A program made the translations under genes and the position numbers. This document shows positions 5,569-6,837 of a DNA stretch of 6,837 nucleotides, in pieces. The notes under the pieces are model-generated. The model had not been told where the DNA came from and did not search any database. It saw only the letters and a list, made by a program, of their open reading frames with translations. The stretch covers positions 1 to 6,837 of the forward strand of contig JAEDLC010000100.1 of the NCBI GenBank assembly GCA_016295505.1, read 5' to 3'. Each line of letters opens with the position of its first letter. Positions within the stretch are counted from its first letter, which is position 1. Source of the stretch: Dorea sp. Lineage in GTDB: Bacteria; Bacillota_A; Clostridia; Lachnospirales; Lachnospiraceae.

Positions 5569-6648
5569 CTAAGGTAGTAATAATTTTTGTCCAATATAGA
5601 TAAGGTTTCCATCTGACAACCCATTCATTTTGCAAATCGCTTCTACATGCGATGCATTTCCGTATATCTTCTCACTGATACTGTCCAGTGTGTCTCCTTT
5701 TTTCACAACATAATAATCTTCTTCACTCAATTGTTCCTGAATCGTCGATGTCTCCGGAACAGTGCCGGATGATGCCGCATCGGTGCTTTGAGATTCCTCT
5801 TTATTGTCACTCGTCTGCACGGACTGCTCATTTGCGATCGCTTCTTCCGCCAACTGTTCTTGGTCTGCCTCTCCGACTCCCACTGACTGAGACAATGCCT
5901 CCAGAGAAGACTGTACCGCTTCCATTTTATCATAATTATTCATGGTTGAAACACCGATTGCCAATACAACAACCACCAGCAATATACTGGTGACATATGC
6001 GAACCTGGAATTCTGCCTTTGCTCCTTATCTTCCAGTTTTTCTCTTACGGCACTACGAAAATCCTTTGCAGCTCGATCCTCAACCATTTCACTGGGTGTA
6101 ACGCCAATCTTTTTACGCGTACTGATCATGTAGTTCTGCATCGACGGATTTTTTTCATAATAGATATAATGACCGCCAATCTGCATAAGTTCTCCATACT
6201 TATATGCATAAAACATCTCTTCTTTTTCTATCACATCCTTCCATACAAAAACCGTATCACTTCTGGAAAAAGTTTTTTCGTGAATATTCCGGATTTCTCT
6301 GCTTCTGCTCATAGGCCGCCCTTTTTCAAGCAGACACCATCCCACAATATCATATTCCGGGAAAAACCGCTTTCGCTCTTCATCCGCTTCATTCCACATC
6401 TCATCCGTGATCTTCAGTTCTTCGGCATTTACCTCAATATCACTTAATTTAACAGCACCAGAGATATATACAACTCCCTGTCCATCCTGCGTCAGAATCT
6501 CGCCCACTAAAGCTATGCCCGCCGGATTATCTGTTACTTTTTCGCACATCTGATTCAGATACGTATCCACATAATCCTCCACATATATCTTAGGTTCATC
6601 ACTGACATTACCAATCTGCCTTACATTTTTTGGAAACTGTTTTTCCAT
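5569..6648 (-). CDS. LysM membrane protein with a JAB/MPN-like, probably inactive N-terminal domain
   Basis: A 359-residue protein, first of a three-gene operon. Residues about 20-175 form a cytoplasmic domain whose order of elements resembles JAB1/MPN (JAMM) domains: GIALVGE, then a beta-strand, then IVGWCLLEKG (101-110), a helix, a strand, and YAYKYGELMQIGGHYIYYEKN. In an active JAMM protease VGW is followed by H-x-H; here Leu106 and Glu108 occupy those places, so zinc binding is not expected. A basic stretch (about 195-215) and one membrane segment (217-234) follow, giving an N-in orientation. Residues 236-310 are an acidic Ser/Glu/Gln linker, and 313-358 are a LysM domain (YYVVKKGDTLDSISEKIYG) that binds peptidoglycan outside. 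AGGTGAG upstream of the ATG supports the start. The LysM call is firm; the JAMM-like call is inference from pattern. Confidence 0.88.
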   Translation of the reverse strand: MEKQFPKNVRQIGNVSDEPKIYVEDYVDTYLNQMCEKVTDNPAGIALVGEILTQDGQGVVYISGAVKLSDIEVNAEELKITDEMWNEADEERKRFFPEYDIVGWCLLEKGRPMSRSREIRNIHEKTFSRSDTVFVWKDVIEKEEMFYAYKYGELMQIGGHYIYYEKNPSMQNYMISTRKKIGVTPSEMVEDRAAKDFRSAVREKLEDKEQRQNSRFAYVTSILLVVVVLAIGVSTMNNYDKMEAVQSSLEALSQSVGVGEADQEQLAEEAIANEQSVQTSDNKEESQSTDAASSGTVPETSTIQEQLSEEDYYVVKKGDTLDSISEKIYGNASHVEAICKMNGLSDGNLIYIGQKLLLP

Positions 6649-6677
6649 ATATACTCACCTCGTTTTATATATTTTTG

Positions 6678-6693
6678 CATATGATATCATATG
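6678..6693. promoter_or_regulatory. Perfect 16-bp palindrome over the -10 of the LysM operon promoter
   Basis: CATATGATATCATATG is its own reverse complement. It covers the predicted -10 box of the three-gene operon, a position where a dimeric repressor could block RNA polymerase. Regulator and function are unknown; AT-rich palindromes also arise by chance. Confidence 0.5.
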
Positions 6694-6713
6694 AAGTCCG
6701 CATAATTTAGCAA
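6686..6713 (-). promoter_or_regulatory. Promoter of the LysM/DUF5711/CvpA operon
   Basis: On the minus strand TTGCTA (6708-6713), a 16-bp spacer and TATGAT (6686-6691, 5 of 6 consensus) form a plausible sigma-A promoter. The start should fall near 6679, about 30 nt before the ATG at 6648. Confidence 0.6.
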
Positions 6714-6779
6714 TTGATGGGACTTGTCCCGAAAAAATTGCGGGATATTTCGAGACACTTCGACCGGAAGTGTTAATTA

Positions 6780-6818
6780 GGGACAGGGGATTTTGAATTT
6801 GGGACGGAGGATTTTGAA
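6780..6818 (+). repeat. Two imperfect 18-bp direct repeats with 21-bp period
   Basis: GGGACAGGGGATTTTGAA (6780-6797) and GGGACGGAGGATTTTGAA (6801-6818) differ at two positions. They lie head to tail within the GGGAC repeat cluster. Confidence 0.8.
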
Positions 6819-6837
6819 AAATCCTCCGTCCCAAATT
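6796..6837. repeat. Perfect inverted repeat, 20-bp arms, 2-nt centre
   Basis: Arms 6796-6815 and 6818-6837 are exact reverse complements around GA, with core GGGACGGAGGATTTT. The repeat ends exactly at the window edge, so it could be longer. No T run follows on either strand inside the window, so it is more likely a repeat element than a terminator. Confidence 0.85.

Larger units (their letters stand above)
6719..6837. repeat. Cluster of inverted repeats of REP/MITE type
   Basis: No gene is visible. The stretch is a series of hairpins: GGGAC-TT-GTCCC (6719-6730); an imperfect pair GTCCCGAAA/TTTCGAGAC (about 6726-6734 with 6748-6756); ACACTTC/GAAGTGT (6755-6761 with 6767-6773); and a large perfect hairpin at 6796-6837. 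GGGAC-rich palindromes of this kind are common in Clostridia as REP-like or MITE elements, sometimes beside RAYT/IS200-like transposases. The element may continue past the right edge. It sits just upstream of the LysM operon promoter. Confidence 0.6.

Noticed and set aside
6796..6837. Large hairpin at the right end as an intrinsic terminator
   Set aside because: No T run follows the stem on either strand within the window, and related GGGAC repeats beside it point to a repeat element.

Overview
The window looks like a chromosomal segment from a low-to-moderate GC Gram-positive bacterium of the class Clostridia, most likely the Lachnospiraceae. This is judged from the gene families (a DUF5711-type protein, a LysM protein with a JAB/MPN-like N-terminus, a GH73+M23 wall hydrolase), AGGAGG-type ribosome binding sites, sigma-A promoters with extended -10 boxes, and a clostridial-style rRNA leader. 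The species call is inference.

Layout, left to right. Positions 1-300 hold no protein gene. On the minus strand they carry two strong tandem promoters (both with a perfect TTGACA) and a boxA-like leader. This is the expected start of an rRNA operon whose 16S gene should lie just beyond the left edge. A strong hairpin terminator (324-354) separates it from a two-gene minus-strand operon: a compact type I signal peptidase (1087-1506, possibly from 1527) followed by a coiled-coil protein with a DivIVA-like N-terminus (364-1059). A divergent promoter region (1534-1622) then leads rightward to a secreted two-domain peptidoglycan hydrolase (1664-3238; glucosaminidase GH73 plus M23 endopeptidase on a Ser/Glu/Pro-rich stalk). 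A bidirectional terminator (3241-3274) closes that gene and, from the other side, a three-gene minus-strand operon: a LysM membrane protein (5569-6648), a DUF5711-type single-pass membrane protein (4228-5481) and a CvpA-family membrane protein with a large insert (3286-4218). The right edge (6719-6837) is a cluster of inverted and direct GGGAC-type repeats resembling REP-like or MITE-type intergenic elements.

How the genes fit together: nearly everything is cell-envelope related. The three-gene operon would place three proteins in the membrane, each with a predicted extracytoplasmic part: a LysM wall-binding domain, a propeller-like domain and a CvpA insert. They may form an uncharacterised envelope complex. 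The LysM protein's cytoplasmic half looks like a JAB/MPN fold that has lost its metal-binding residues. This operon is the best candidate in the window for an undescribed system. Its promoter overlaps a perfect 16-bp palindrome, which suggests a dedicated regulator.
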